Of a DNA stretch of 64,000 bases, positions 35,441-47,700 are shown in pieces; positions within the stretch are counted from its first letter, which is position 1, and the number at the start of each line of letters is the position of its first letter. Under the pieces are notes generated by a model. That model was not told where the DNA came from. It ran no database searches and saw only the letters and a list, made by a program, of their open reading frames with translations. This stretch comes from Phaeosaccion multiseriatum (lineage: Eukaryota; Ochrophyta, other classes), in NCBI GenBank assembly GCA_965112735.1, contig OZ218960.1:2542001-2606000 (forward strand). The letters run 5' to 3'. The translations under genes were made by a program, and so were the position numbers.

Positions 35441-37295
35441 CTACCCAGGCTCGTGTCCCACCGGGGAGGCGGTACTGCCGATGCTGCATCGGGTCATTGA
35501 CTTATGAAGCAAGCCTCTCGCCACCTCCACTCCATCTCCATCAGTACCTAAGGTCCCAGCTTCGAGCTCGGCCTCCTTGATGAGAGACAGCGCCTCCTGA
35601 TACTGCGGGGTGGTCTTGAACTTGGAGAGGAAGTTGCTGTCGAGCAGTGAGTACACCTCCCTCACAGCCGGCTCGAACACATGCTTCCTGTCTTCCATCT
35701 GCGGTCAGAGGGGTGTGGGGAGCAAGGCAACAAGCAATGGATAAGGGTGGGGAGTGAGTGAGTCTGAGGATCTGATGAGTGTCAGACTGACTCATGGCCG
35801 CGTGGTTTGCGGCTTTCCTTCACTCTCCCCCCTCCTCCCTCCACTCACCTTGTCGCTGCTGCAGAAGATCGCTGCATCCATGAGCCGCATCGTCGAGGCA
35901 CGCATCTTTGAGTTGATGTTCACCTCCATGTCGGAGTACTGCTGAATGTACTTGCGGCAGATGCCAACGTAAATGGCATGGGTGCTCTCCATGCTAGGCT
36001 TTTCCGCGGCTCGTCGTTGCTGCTGCTGCTGCTGCTGCTCCTCCTGCTGCTGTTTCTGCAGGGCTATGCCTCCTCCTTCTCCAGCGACAAGCGCCGCATC
36101 GTACTGCTCCACTGCCCGGAGGAAATCGAGACTCTCGATGCATATGGCCCGTCGAAGGAAGTCCTCAAACGGCGCCGCCATTTCAGGGATCGCCAGGATG
36201 TCTTTGGTGCGGCCAAAGGCGCTTCCATCATGAACGGCGGTCGATGCCACTGTGCTGGGACCCACTCGGGATGAGCGCACCCATTTGCCGTGACTACGGA
36301 GTCTCGGCTTGAGCATCTGCGCTCTGACTTGCGGGTCCTTGATCCAGCGTAAATCCCCGTACCAAAACAAGCTCATGACGGGAAGCAAGGCGCACAGGAA
36401 TGCAAAGATGAGATTAATGCTCGTCGACGAGGGGAGCGAATCGCTGAGGTCTGACACGATTCGAACGGCGAAGTAGACGCCGCCAAAAGCAGCATAGAGA
36501 CTGGCAATAACAAGCAGCTCCTGTCCGACGAGCAGGTCGTCGTTGGAGTTGTAGACTGCCTTGGCCCACACCAACATCAAACCAAGGAGACCTAAAGAAT
36601 ACACCGTACTGAGTATCCACGGCTGGAAAAGGTAGCACATGGCGTCTGGGCCGTCATGGATGATCAAGGGCCTCCAAATAAGCACAGGAATGCAGATCAG
36701 GACCACAGTCGTCAGGGAAGGGTAGACCACGACCTTCCATGCCCACACCGGGCTGATCACGTATCGGTACTTCTCCCGGATCTCAGAATCGCTCGTTGCA
36801 ATAACCATCTTCACCCCCCGCATAACCACAGAGAGGCCTGTGAACAGCAACAATGACACAGCACATAGATGCAGAGGGGGGGGGGTGGGATCGGGGGGTG
36901 GAACAAGTAGCTGCGCGTAAAGATTGACGTCATGCTTAGCTATTAGTTGATAGACCGCAGTCATTTTCTCTCTTACTCCAGGCACCTCCCTCATTACTCA
37001 GAGCGGCGTGACATAGGGAGTGATCATTGGACTTACCCGCTGCGGGTATGCCCATCCATCCGTCAATCACGAGGAAGACACAGGAGAAGGATGCCTCCTC
37101 GAGACGCCGCACCTCGACGAGGAGCATCAATCCTACCGAGACGACAAGGTATAGGCTGTAGCACAGCACCAGGCCTGGATATCTAGCCCGGATAAGCGGA
37201 AGGTCTCGGGATGTCCACAACCACCAGGACTTATGAAGCATCACCGACAAGTAAATCGCAAAGGCCAGGACGATTGCAATTGACTCTGCACGCAT
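35441..37295 (-). CDS. 7TM-RGS protein, array copy 5 (intact, diverged membrane part)
   Basis: Three exons on minus: 37295-37037, 36837-35849 and 35698-35441, 501 residues; phases as in the other copies. The membrane half has diverged from copies 1 and 3 (VVYPSLTTVVLICIPVLIW, LLGLMLVWAKAVYNSNDD, LIFAFLCALLPVMSLFWYG). The RGS half from PFEDFLRRAICIESLDFL through the poly-Gln run to VFEPAVREVYSLLDSNFL is almost identical to copies 1 and 3. That contrast suggests gene conversion of the 3' half. An in-frame ATG at 37376 would extend the N-terminus by 27 residues; 37295 matches the family start MRAESIA. Confidence 0.87.
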
Positions 37296-37626
37296 CGTGC
37301 TGAGTCCGGTCCTCTGTCCCTGCAGATGCTGCAACGCTATCTCCCTTCTCCTCTGGGCGGAAGGTGGCCGCCGCAATCCCCACCCCCCAGTACTTGCCTT
37401 ATATGTACGAAATGAAGGGGGACATAGGTTAGTCAGGGAAATGCGTTACAGCCCTGTTGGTGCTCTGCGGTCGCCATCTGCGTATTTTGTTTTCCTTTTT
37501 TTCCCTCCCCCTCCCCTTCACCCTTTCAATTTCTTCATTTTTTTTTTTTCCTCATTTCCTTTCTTACTCCTATTAAATGATGAAAATGAAACAAGGGAGT
37601 AGAAGGGCCCCGTCCTGCGGGCCCTC

Positions 37627-37710
<84 letters not shown>

Positions 37711-38712
37711 TACACACATACGCACACACACACACTTTCAGTTCTAAGGGGATTCCTCCTAATATCAACACTCTCTGACGCGGAGAGAGGAAGAGGGCAG
37801 AGGGGAGTGAGCTTCCATGAGGATGAGTGTGCAAGCTCAGACATGGTGCGTCACATGCACAATAAGTCAGGAAAGGCGGCTCGCTTGATATTGCTGCTCG
37901 AGGCGAGGTGGGCGCCACCCATCCCGTATGTACGGGGCCAGTGTAGCAGGTGTGGTGGTACAGGCTCATGCTCCACAGGCCACACCAGTGCTAAGTGCAG
38001 GCCTCGCTGTACATGTAGGTGCTCATGTGGAGTAGTGAGTTTCGTTTCATTTCCTCTCGTTCTCCCCTTCTTCCTTCTGTCGTCCTGCCTCTGAGGACAT
38101 ATTCTCTGCTGTGCCTCCAGCGACTCCAGCAGCGGTCTTGTTAGAAGTCGTAACTTCGCTGAAGTGATGCCTCCCAGTCTGATTTCAGAGGCCGTGCAGC
38201 GGGGCCCTTCTACCCTAATCCAGAGCAAATGCTAGCAGCAGCTCGTCAGCACGACCGACCAACGTGTGTGTGCTTGTCGGGCAGGGCAAGAGGAGCAGAT
38301 GCGCCAGAGGGTCCTTATGACACAAGGCCTCTTCTCAGACAGCGTTGCAAGTCTCCCACCTACTGAGGAGGATGAATTCAACCCTCTCGGCTGGCTGCGG
38401 GGGTCGCGACCTTCTCCCTCTGTGTCCGTCGCTCGCATTCAAGTCGGCCGGTTTGTCCTCTTGTCTCGCTGCTGCTGGGCTCGCTCCCTCTATCTTCCAC
38501 CCGTGCTGCTCGATTCTACCATTGCAACTCTCGTCGATCTTCCACGTGTTCGTTCGGAGCTCCCGAGTCCTGCTACTGTCAGAGCTCCGCAGCGACACAA
38601 AGGAAAAGGCGCGGTCCCACTGCCAAGCCTCCCCCCTCCGTGCCGTGAACGACGAGATGCTGCAGATGTCCAGTCTCGGCGCGTGTTCACCCTCTGCACT
38701 CCGTAGGCTTAG
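37296..38712. other. Gap between copies 5 and 6 with remnants of array sequence
   Basis: It contains a (CA)n run at 37629-37709. The segment at about 38565-38690 resembles 35329-35440 (shared TGTCAGAGCTCCGCAGCGA, GATCCCACTGG/GGTCCCACTGC and CCCCCTCCGT), which lies upstream of pseudogene copy 4. It probably marks a lost array member. No intact gene is seen. Confidence 0.5.
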
Positions 38713-40471
38713 CTAGGTGTTTGCTGCCGGAGAGGTGAAATCTTGAACGCTGGGCGGGGCCAGTGATGAAAGAAGCAAGCACGCCTCCCTCACTCCATCT
38801 CCGTCACTAACCGTCCCAGCCTCGAGCTTGGCCTCCTCGATGTGAGACAGCGCCTCCTGATACTGCGGGGTGGTCTTGAACTTGGCGAGGAAGTTAGTGT
38901 CGAGCAGTGAGTACACCTCCCTCACAGCCGGCTCGAACACGTGCTTCCTGTCTTCCATCTGCGGAGTATGTGCATGCGGGTTGTCAGAGGAATGTGGGGC
39001 CCATGCTCGTGCCTGAATGCCTGGCTTGCGGGCTTCTCTCCCCTCCTCCTCCCTCCACTTACCTTGTCGCTGCTGCAGAAGACGGCTGTATCCATGAGCC
39101 GCGACGTCGTGGCACGTATCTTTGAGTTGATGTTCACCTCCATGTCGGAGTACTGCTGAATGTACTTACGGCAGATGCCAACGTAAATGGAATGAATGCT
39201 CTCCATGCTCGGCTTCTCTGCAGCTCCCTGTTCCGGCTCCGGCTGCTGCTGCTGCTGCTCCTGCAGGGCGGTGCCTCCTCCTTCTCCAGCGACAAGCGCC
39301 GCATCGTACTGCTCCACTGCCCGGAGGAAATCGAGACTCTCGACGCAGATCGCCCGTCGAAGGAAGTCCTCAAACGGCGCCGCCATTGCAGGGGTCGCCA
39401 GGATGTCTTTGGTGCGGCCAAAGGCGCTTCCATCACGAATGGAGGTGGACGTTACTGTAGTGGGATAAACTTGAAGTGTGCGCATCTCCTTCGATCGGCG
39501 ACGGCGTTGTGCGTCCAGCATATGTGCTCGAATATTCGGGTCCTTGATCCAGCGCAAATCCCCGTACCAAAACAAGCTCACGATGGGACTCACGACGCAA
39601 AAGGCCGTGAAGATGAGATTCGTGGTGGTCGACGTACGTATCGAAGGATAGAAGCCCGACAGGATGTGGACCACGTAGTAGGTACCGGTACTAGTACCTA
39701 CCATGGTGGCCTGAACAAGGAGTTCCTGCCCGACGAGCAGGTCGTCGTTGGAGTTGTAGACTGCCTTGGCCCACGCCAACATCGAAACAACGAAAGACAT
39801 GGAAAACCCCATGTGGAGTAACCAAGGCTGAAACAAGTAGCACAGGGCATCGGGGCCATCGTTGACGATCATAATCCTCAAAATAACCAAGGGAATGCAG
39901 ATCACAGTTGTGGTAAAAATGGTAAAAAAGATCACTATCTTCCATGCCCACAGCGGGTTGATGATGTGGTGGTATTTCTCCCGGGTCTCCGAACCGCCCG
40001 TTGCAATAACCATCTTCACCCCGCGGAAGACCCATGGCAGGCCTGAGCGAGTACAAAGAAGATGAGGCGGGATGCAGGGCTGAGATGCCTGCAACGTTTT
40101 CATGCGGATTAGTTGCAGAGGCACCAGCCAGGGAAAAGCCATGCTTATCTCCTGCACCCGGTTAGCGCGACCCCCCCCCTCCCTTGGAGTCACGGCCGAG
40201 ACTTACCTACTGCGGGGAAGCCGTTCCAGCTAGCGAACAAGAGGAAGGCACAGGGGAACGATGCCTTCTCGAGTTGCCGCACTTCGACAAGGAACGTGAG
40301 TCCTCCGGTGGCGGCAAGGTATAGGCTGTGGCACAACAGCAGGCCTGGAAATCTCGCCCGGATAACCGGAACGTTTCGGGATCTCCATAACCACCAGGCC
40401 TTATGAAGCACCACCAACAGGTAAATCGCAAAGCCTAGAATGATGGCAAGTGATCCTGGCGCCACGAGCAT
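38713..40471 (-). CDS. 7TM-RGS protein, array copy 6 (intact, most diverged)
   Basis: Three exons on minus: 40471-40207, 40042-39063 and 38958-38713, 496 residues. Phases 1 and 0 are again conserved. The start is MLVAPGSLAIILGFAIYLLV, two residues longer than the other copies. Membrane segments differ clearly (IVIFFTIFTTTVICIPLVIL, FSMSFVVSMLAWAKAV, NLIFTAFCVVSPIVSLFWYG). The RGS half keeps FEDFLRRAICVESLDFLRAV, EVNINSKIR and VFEPAVREVYSLLDTNFLAK. The Gln run is shorter and mixed with Pro/Glu. The array runs from this oldest-looking copy to the near-identical copies 1 and 3. Confidence 0.86.
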
Positions 40472-40800
40472 CGTCGTGACAATGCTGTCCGTCCTTCCTC
40501 CTCGGTCGGAGAGCGGAACGGCAAACCCGTCCGCTGGAACGCTGTCTTTCTACTTCCTCTATGCGGAGAATGCCCCCCCCCTTTACTGCTTGCTGTACAT
40601 ACAACTATTTTTTTCCCTATAATTGGCGTTACACTGCCTTCGGATTCGTGGAGGTCCCCATACAAAAGTGTCGCCATCTGTGGGAAAGCCGTTGCGCGGG
40701 AGAGTAGTGCTAGAATATACCATGAGGAAGAGCACGAAACCTCAGACATGCGTCAGATGCAGTGAATAGAGGGAAGGGGCTTGCTTGGCAACGAGCGAAA
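40472..40800. promoter_or_regulatory. Divergent intergenic region between RGS copy 6 (-) and the S74 gene (+)
   Basis: About 330 bp separate the two divergent start codons, so both promoters should lie here. An AT-richer patch with ACTATTTTTTTCCCTATAAT occurs near 40603-40622. No recognised element was found. Confidence 0.4.
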
Positions 40801-41471
40801 ATGCCGCTATTGTCAAAAACCGAGGTGTTGCGGCTTCTCTGGCTTGAGCGGAGGAGGCGGCAGCAGCAACACGAGAGGCAGGACCAGCAGGACCAGCTGC
40901 GAGAGTATGGGAGGGGGAGACCGATGGAGGAGAGAGTGGCGAGCGGAAGGAGTGCAACGCCAGTGGCAGAGGTTGATTTGGAAGCTGCGTGGCAGGGGAG
41001 GACATCACTTTCACCAGTATCATCGCCTCCACCACCATCCTCATCGTCCACATGCCATGGCTCGCCCTCTATCTCACCACTACATCCGAGGGCGCGGCGA
41101 AGGCGAAGGGCTTGGGATAGTGGTGATGACGGCGGCACAGACTCAGCAGCAGCAGCAGCAGCGGCGGCGGTGGCGGCGGCGGCGCCGGTGGCAACAGTAG
41201 CTGCAGGACGACCGGCCGCACGACAGCGGACATCAGGAGCTGCTATGCGCGGCAGTAGGATATTTTCCCTACTCTCTTTCTGGCACGCGACGCAGGCAAT
41301 GATGCTGCTGCTGGTGCTGCTGCTTCCACCACTGTTGGTGCAAGCAGCGTGTCCCAACCTGTGCAGCGGGCATGGGGAGTGCGGGAATAACAATGTGTGC
41401 AGCTGCTTCGATGGCTGGACCTACTCGCCAGACTGCTCCCAGCGTAAGTCACAGCACCGCTTACTCTACTT

Positions 41472-41503
<32 letters not shown>

Positions 41504-44500
41504 TCTCTCTCTCTCTCTCTCTCTGTCTGTCTGTCCCTCACTGTTCCCCCCTTCCCCCCCCCCCCCCCCTCCCTTTCCCCTCTTCTTCCAACCCCCTTGC
41601 CTTCCCCGCCCCATCCTCTCGTTACTGCTGTTTGCCCCCCTTCCCCTCTTTCCCCTCTTTCCCCCTGGGTCCCCAACAACTTCTTCAAAACCATTGGGGT
41701 CGGAAAATAATTAAACCACCCAGGGGACTGCCCAGAGGGACCGGCCTGGGCAGACAAGGCATACGCAGTTGACACCGCACACTCGAGTGTAGAGTGCTCC
41801 AACGCGGGTACTTGCAACAGAGCTACGGGCAGATGTCAGTGCTTCCCTCCGTTCGCTGGCGCCGCCTGCCAGAGAGGTACGGCGCCACCCGAGAGTGAGG
41901 GCGGGACGGGGGGGGGAAGGAGGGACGGAGGGGAAGGGAGGCTTCCACTGAGATGATCGAATCTAGCATTAGAGGGGGGTAGGGGTTAGGGGTGGGGGGA
42001 GAGAGGGGGAGAGATGGAGGCGTGGTGTGTGCAAAGCGTTGAAAGGAGGTCCCTGGGTTGCTTGTGGGATGAATGTCGCTTCTCGGGGACTCTCCACGTC
42101 AACAATATCTCTCCTCTTGGTTATGAGTGAGTGAGTCAGTGAGTGAGTGAGTGAGTGAGTGAGTGAGTGAGTGAGTGAGTGAGTGAGTGAGTGAGTGGGT
42201 TTGTGCTCTTGTCCTCCAAGACATATAAGACTGTATGTTTCCCTCTCCCTCAGCTTACAAATCACACCCCTCTCTTCCTCTCTTTCTTTCAGTATCTCCC
42301 TCTCCCTCTCGCTCTCCATCTCCCCCCCCCCCCCTCTCTCTCTCTCTCTCTTTCGCCCTCCCCCTCTCCCCCCATCCCCCTCACCTCACCCTCCTCCTTG
42401 GCCCCTCCCCTCCTCCTTTGTTCCACAGTGGAGTGTCCGTCAGACTGTAGCGACAGCGGTGTGTGCATGACTATCTCGGACGTGGCTCGTTTCTACGGCC
42501 CGGACTATGCTACAGATGGCGGCACCGGCGGTGATGGGCTAGGCCCCACGTATTCCAACTGGGATGCCGATGCCACCACTATGTGTGTGTGTGACAACCG
42601 ACGATTTGGGCCCGATTGCAGCTCGAGAATGTGCCCCAAAGGAGATGACCCAATTACTATCAATCAGAACGACAGGGCTGTTCTCGTCAGCGTGTCTTCG
42701 GTGAGTGAGTGACTGTGAGTGAGTGAGTGAGGGAGGGAGGGAGGGAGTGAGTGACTGACTGACTGAGTGAATGAGGGTGTGAGTGAGTGAATCAGCTCAG
42801 TGAGTGAGTGAGTGAGTGAGTGAGTGAGTGAGTGAATCAGCTCAGTGAGGGAGTGAGTGAGTGAGTGAGTGAGTGGGTGAGTGAGTGAGTGAGTGAGTGA
42901 GTGAGTGAGTGAGTAAGTGAGGGACTTTGAGTGAGTGGGTGAGTGAGTGAGACGCTGGGGGGTTGACCATGGCAGTGGGTGGGCCGAAGGGTGGGTGGGG
43001 GAGGATGGCCTTTCTCTTGGAGTCAGAGCGCGAGCTTCAGACTGGCAAGGGAAGTCACCTCCTCTCCTCACGGCAGTCTCTTCTGCTCGAACTAGGCGCC
43101 CTCGTACTCATCCACCACCTCCCCCTCCAACTCTACCCACCTTGCGTTTCGTTTTCATCGTCCAGCCCGATGGGACCGGCGTGAATGGCACACTGGGCGT
43201 CAGTTTCAACGGTTACATCGCCGAGTTTGACGCAGGTAGGAGGAACAGGGACGACAGTACCGAGCATGGGGAGGGAAGGGGGTTGATTTTGCACCTGCTT
43301 ACTTCACTTTCCATTTGATTGAGCATTGAATTGGCTCACAGCAGAACGACGTTGGCCCTCCTTCCTCTCTCCTTCTCCTCTTTCTCCCCGTCCTCCCCGT
43401 CCTCCTCCTCCTCCCTCGACGTCCCTCCCCCTTGCTTCCCTCTATAGATACCTTCGGAGTCAGCTTCAGCGACAGCAACTGCGACAGCAGCTGGAAGAAC
43501 TTACGTAATGTAGAGGACGTTGCCTGTAACGTGACTGACATTACTGGAGGAGTGAGTATGAACGTTTCATTCACCAAGTTCCCGACGTACCCGGCCGAGA
43601 ACAACATTTTCTTCCACACAGGGAACCCAGACCTAAGCGCCTTTACGTGTGACATAAGTCAATTGGAGGCGGTTGGGGGCTCGCAGGTGGAGTGTAACAT
43701 TACGGACCTCGTCAACACGAATGTCAAGGGTGAGAGGGGAAGGGGGTGATGGAGGAAGGGAAGGAGGAGGGGAGGGGAGGGGAGGGAGGACGGGAGGAAG
43801 GAAGAGAGGGAGGGAGGGAGAGAGGGAGGGAGGGAGAGAGGGAGGGAGGGGGGCTTACCTGCCGGCCTGCCCCCCTCATCGCATCCTCTCCCAAGGCTTG
43901 TTTCGCTGAACACACCTCCTGTTCCTGTTCTGCTGTTCTACGACTTGCTGTACCAATTCTTCTCTGTGTCCTCTGCCAGAGTATGAGTTTTGCTCGCGCC
44001 GTGGACTGTGCAACTTCGGTACAGGCATTTGCTCCTGCTTCGACGGTTACGCAGGTGCGAACTGTTGCCGGAGGCGGAGGAGGGAGGAGGGGGGGGGAGG
44101 AGGGAGGAGGAGGAGGAGGAGGAGGACGGAGGGGGAGGAGGAGGAGGAGGAGGAGGAGGAGGAGGAGCAGGAGGAGGAGGAGAAGGAGGAGGAGGAGGAG
44201 GAGGAGGAGGAGGAGGAGGAGGAGGAGGAGGGAGGAGGGAGGAGGACGGAGGGGGAGGAGGAGGAGGAGCAGGAGGAGGAGCAGGAGGGAGGAGGGAGGA
44301 GGACGGAGGAGGAGGAGGAGGAGCAGGAGGAGGAGGAGGAGGAGGAGGAGGAGGACGGAGGGGGAGGAGGAGGAGCAGGAGCAGCAGCAGGAGGAGGAGG
44401 AGGAGGAGGAGGAGGAGGACAGGGGGAGATCATACCTATGTCAAGAGCAGATGCGAAACTTGGGGTGGGAGGGAGGGAGAGTTGGGTTGAGTGAGGGTAG

Positions 44501-44675
44501 TCACATGAGGCGGCCGAGCTAAGCGGATGTCTTCACGACTCCGTGCCAAGTTCTGCCCTCTGCTTGGTCTCTCTTCGCCTCCAGCGCTGCCCCTCACTCC
44601 CTCTTTACGCGCCCTTCTCCCCCTCTCGCCTCACTTCTCTCCCCACTCGCCCGCCGATCTCTTCTTTTCGCTCTG

Positions 44676-44714
<39 letters not shown>

Positions 44715-47700
44715 GTGTGTGTGTGTGTGCGTGTTCGCTTCCGTATGGTCCCCCTCAGGGTCTGCATGCGAGGAGGAGTCGTACTCGTACTCCGCAGCCA
44801 ACTCGTTACCCGGCATCAGTCTCACAGCCAAGGGCAATGACTACACTGGGAACTTGATGGAAGTCATAACCGTCAAAGAGGTGTGTTTTGAGTGCGTGCG
44901 TGTGTGCGTGCGTGCGTGTGTGCGTGTGTGCGTGTGTGCGTGTGTGCGTGCGTGCGTGTGTGCGTGCGTGCGTGTGTGCGTGCGTGCGTGTGTGCGTGCG
45001 TGTGTGCGTGCAGGCTTGGGGGGGCGTTGAGAGGGAGGGAAGAATGTCTTTTCTTTGTGCTCCTTGCTTTGGGCGGACGGATGGACAGGAGAGAGCAAGG
45101 CAGAACCAAGGCGGAGGGGCGAGGTCAACAAGGAGGGGGCAATGGTGCTGAGGTGGTGCTCATCGTCTTTCGCCGTCCGCTGCCATCCGAAACTTACTAC
45201 CGCTGCGCGTACGAGCCATACCAATGTGTGGCTTAGCACCGCAACAAGACCCACACGCTTTGCACTGACCCCTTCCACCCTCCCCCGCCCCCCCGCTTTT
45301 CTCTCTCTCTTTCTGTCCGACGTTTGGCATCGCCTCTGTGCACCACCAGGGTGCGAGTGATTTCAACTTTTTAGAGTGTGTCGCCAGCGATGCCATCAAA
45401 TTCTCCATCCGGGGAGATGGCAACATTCAAGTGGCAGAGCTGGTGGTGACGGAGGGTGGAGCGACGATTGAGTACGGGGGCTTGATCATTGAAGATGGAG
45501 GTCTGACCATCGAGGACGATGGTGCCACCATCTCTCGTTCGGCCGCCCTTTACGACGTACTCGAACTCACTTCCACAAGTGAGTGAGAATGGCAGGGGAG
45601 GGGAGGGGTGGAGGGGGGGGAGGGTAGAGGAGGAGGAGGAGGAGGAGGAGGAGGAGGAGGAGGAGAAGGAGGAGGAGGAGGAGGAGGAGGAGGAGGAGGA
45701 GGAGGAGGAGGAGGAGGAGGAGGAGGAGGAGGAGGAGGAGGAGGAGGAGGAGGAGGAGGAGGAGGAGGAGGAGGAGGAGGAGGAGGAGGAGGAGGAGGAG
45801 GAGGAGGAGGAGGAGGAGGAGGAGGAGGAGGAGGAGGAGGAGGAGGAGGAGGAGGAGGAGGAGGAGGAGGAGGATGAGGAAGAGGAGGAGGAGCAGACGG
45901 AGGAGAGGGTGGAGCAGACGACCCATTCTTACCCATCCACCCACAAAGCGAAGAGAAGGGAGGGTCCCATCGATCTTGGGATGCTCGCTGATGTCGTACT
46001 TGCCTTTCCTACACTTTGCCTCTCGCTCTCCTCCCCTCGTAACCTCTGACCGGGCCCATGTCCCCATCCTGCCATGCACCACAAATGACAAACACACAAA
46101 CACAAACACACAACCAACGCAGGTGACACCTTCTCTGGCAATGTCCTCTCCATCGCCGCTACTCGCGACTCCTCCACCGTCTTTAACCTCATCGAGGCAA
46201 GCACCGGAGCCCCTTCCACATCACTCTTCAGCGTACGGGGTGATGGGCTGACCACCATTGCTGCAGGTGGCCTCATCGTGACCGAGGGAGGAGAGACTAT
46301 TACTACTGATGGGCTGACCATCACTGAGGGAGGACAAACAATCGTCGACGGAGGCCTCGTCATCTCGCTGCAAGGAGAGACCATTACATCGGGTGACCTC
46401 GTCTTGGACGCGGGCTCAATTACCGCTGGCTCAGGTACAGAAGGGGGGAGGGGGAGGTGCAATGATGATGATGATCACACCTGCCTACCTACCCGACCGA
46501 CCTAGCACCCAATCCCCCACTCCCTCCCCGCCCACCCCGCGCTCCTGTAAGCGAAAAGGGATGTCATAGGATTTCATCGATGCTTGTCCTTTTCAGTTCT
46601 CCCTTCTCTTACTCGTTCATCAGTACGCACCTGCCCAATTACGACCCCCACCCTGCCCCGCCCTGCCTCACCCCACCCCACCCTGAAACTCTTACCACTT
46701 TGCCCCTCCCTACACCACAACAGGCACGCTCTATATTGATGGGATAACCAGTACCGACTTTGTGGAAATCACCGCCAACGGCTTCGACGTCCGCGGAGGA
46801 GCCACCATCACCTCTGGAGGGCTGTACATTACCGCGGCTGGACAAACCATCGAAGCAGGCTCGCTCGTGCTTGACGTTGGTGACGTTATCTTAACGGAAG
46901 GCTCCATCACCGCGAGCGCAGGAGACCTGGTGTTGGTGGCCGGCTCCATCACCGCCACGGCAGGCAATCTCGTGATGACGGAGGGTGACATCATCATGAC
47001 GGAAGGCTCCATCACCGCGAGTGCAGGAGACTTGGTGCTTGTGGCCGGCTCCATCACCGCCACGGCAGGCAATCTCGTGATGACGGAGGGTGACATCATC
47101 ATGACGGAAGGCTCCATCACCGCGAGTGCAGGAGATTTGGTGCTTGTGGCTGGCTCCATCACCGCCACCGCGGGTAACTTGGTGATGACGGAGGGTAACA
47201 TCATCATGACGGAAGGCTCCATCACCGCCAGTGCAGGAGACTTGGTGCTTGTGGCTGGCTCCATCACCGCCACGGCAGGCAATCTCGTGATGACGGAGGG
47301 TAACATCATCATGACGGAAGGTTCCATCACCGCGAGTGCAGGAGACTTGGTGCTTGTGGCTGGCTCCATCACCGCCACGGCAGGCAATCTCGTGATGACG
47401 GAGGGTGACATCATCATGACGGAAGGCTCCATCACCGCGAGTGCAGGAGACTTGGTGCTTGTGGCCGGCTCCATCACCGCCACGGCAGGCAATCTCGTGA
47501 TGACGGAGGGTGACATCATCATGACGGAAGGCTCCATCACCGCGAGTGCAGGAGACCTGGTGCTTGTGGCCGGCTCCATCACCGCCACGGCAGGCAATCT
47601 CGTGATGACGGAGGGTGACATCATCATGACGGAAGGCTCCATCACCGCGAGTGCAGGAGACTTGGTGCTTGTGGCCGGCTCCATCACCGCCACAGCAGGC

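Noticed and set aside
45519-46109. Long poly-Glu, poly-Gly, poly-Pro and poly-Leu frames
   Set aside because: They are translations of a pure (GAG)n intron tract between two in-phase exons.
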